A stretch of 5,872 bases of DNA, from positions 1-5,872 of the forward strand of contig JBBRMQ010000258.1 in the NCBI GenBank assembly GCA_038230775.1, written 5' to 3'. How positions within the stretch are numbered: the stretch's first letter is position 1; each line of letters opens with the position of its first letter. The DNA comes from JBBRMQ01 sp038230775 (lineage in GTDB: Bacteria; Acidobacteriota; Thermoanaerobaculia; Gp7-AA8). Shown piece by piece: positions 5,810-5,872 of this stretch. A program made the position numbers and the translations under genes. Under the pieces are notes generated by a model, which made no database searches, was not told the origin of the DNA, and saw only the letters and a program-made list of their open reading frames with translations.

Positions 5810-5844
5810 TTCGGCCACCCTCTCCCCGCTGCGCGGGGCGAGGG
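5795..5844. repeat. GC-rich palindromic intergenic element
   Basis: Two hairpins follow each other: GGCC-TTC-GGCC (5806-5816), then CCCTC-T-CCCCGC (5818-5829) pairing with GCGGGG-C-GAGGG (5833-5844) around a 3-base loop with one internal mismatch. From memory, closely similar sequence (CCCGGCCTTCGGCCACCCTC and its complement) recurs in intergenic regions of many high-GC bacteria, so this is probably a dispersed palindromic repeat. That recollection is not checked here. The remaining bases to the window end show no gene I can support. Confidence 0.65.
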
Positions 5845-5872
5845 CAACATAACTTCGTAGCCCCGCCTCGAC

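Noticed and set aside
5483..5860. 125-aa + strand open frame running into the 3' intergenic region
   Set aside because: It overlaps the end of the peptidase gene in another frame and runs through the palindromic repeat, and it has no recognisable start context or domain.

Overview
The window is high-GC (roughly 60% or more by eye), densely coded and transcribed entirely on the + strand. It holds five real genes, plus the last codons of a sixth at the left edge. Gene content and style suggest a soil-type Gram-negative bacterium, perhaps Acidobacteriota or a related phylum. The pointers are an ECF sigma factor with a zinc-finger-less anti-sigma-like partner, a large signal-peptide-bearing peptidase/propeller/barrel protein, and GC-rich palindromes. 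This placement is an inference only.

Left part (1-1431) is a regulatory cluster. It starts with the 3' end of an upstream gene whose last residues fit the C-terminus of an RsbW/SpoIIAB-type kinase. That gene overlaps, as ATGA, a 97-aa STAS anti-sigma-factor antagonist. Next come an ECF-type sigma-70 factor and, overlapping it by 20 bases, a single-pass membrane protein in the position and shape of its anti-sigma factor. The anti-sigma-like gene carries two back-to-back 18-bp perfect palindromes inside its reading frame.

Middle (1432-2820) holds one gene with an excellent Shine-Dalgarno sequence. It encodes a 430-residue, alanine-rich, almost entirely helical protein with an N-terminal membrane anchor, followed by a clean intrinsic terminator. 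I do not recognise its family.

Right part (2847-5723) encodes a 958-residue exported protein with three apparent modules: a HExxH...E gluzincin peptidase, a TolB/PD40-like beta-propeller, and a C-terminal stretch that reads like an outer-membrane beta-barrel. It most likely starts at TTG, just downstream of a TACAAT box, with almost no leader. The window ends in a palindrome-rich intergenic repeat.

The most interesting signal is a two-block motif, GACCAACTT - 12 bp - GTTGTACTTCAT, present once just before the sigma gene and once just before the 430-aa gene. The blocks are identical (21/21), while the spacer has diverged (2/12 matches). The CCAAC-N16-TGTA spacing inside it matches the geometry of ECF promoters. 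The simplest reading is a small regulon in which the sigma factor drives its own gene and its anti-sigma, and also the membrane-anchored helical protein. This would also question the sigma factor's start codon, because the predicted transcription start falls just after the first ATG.
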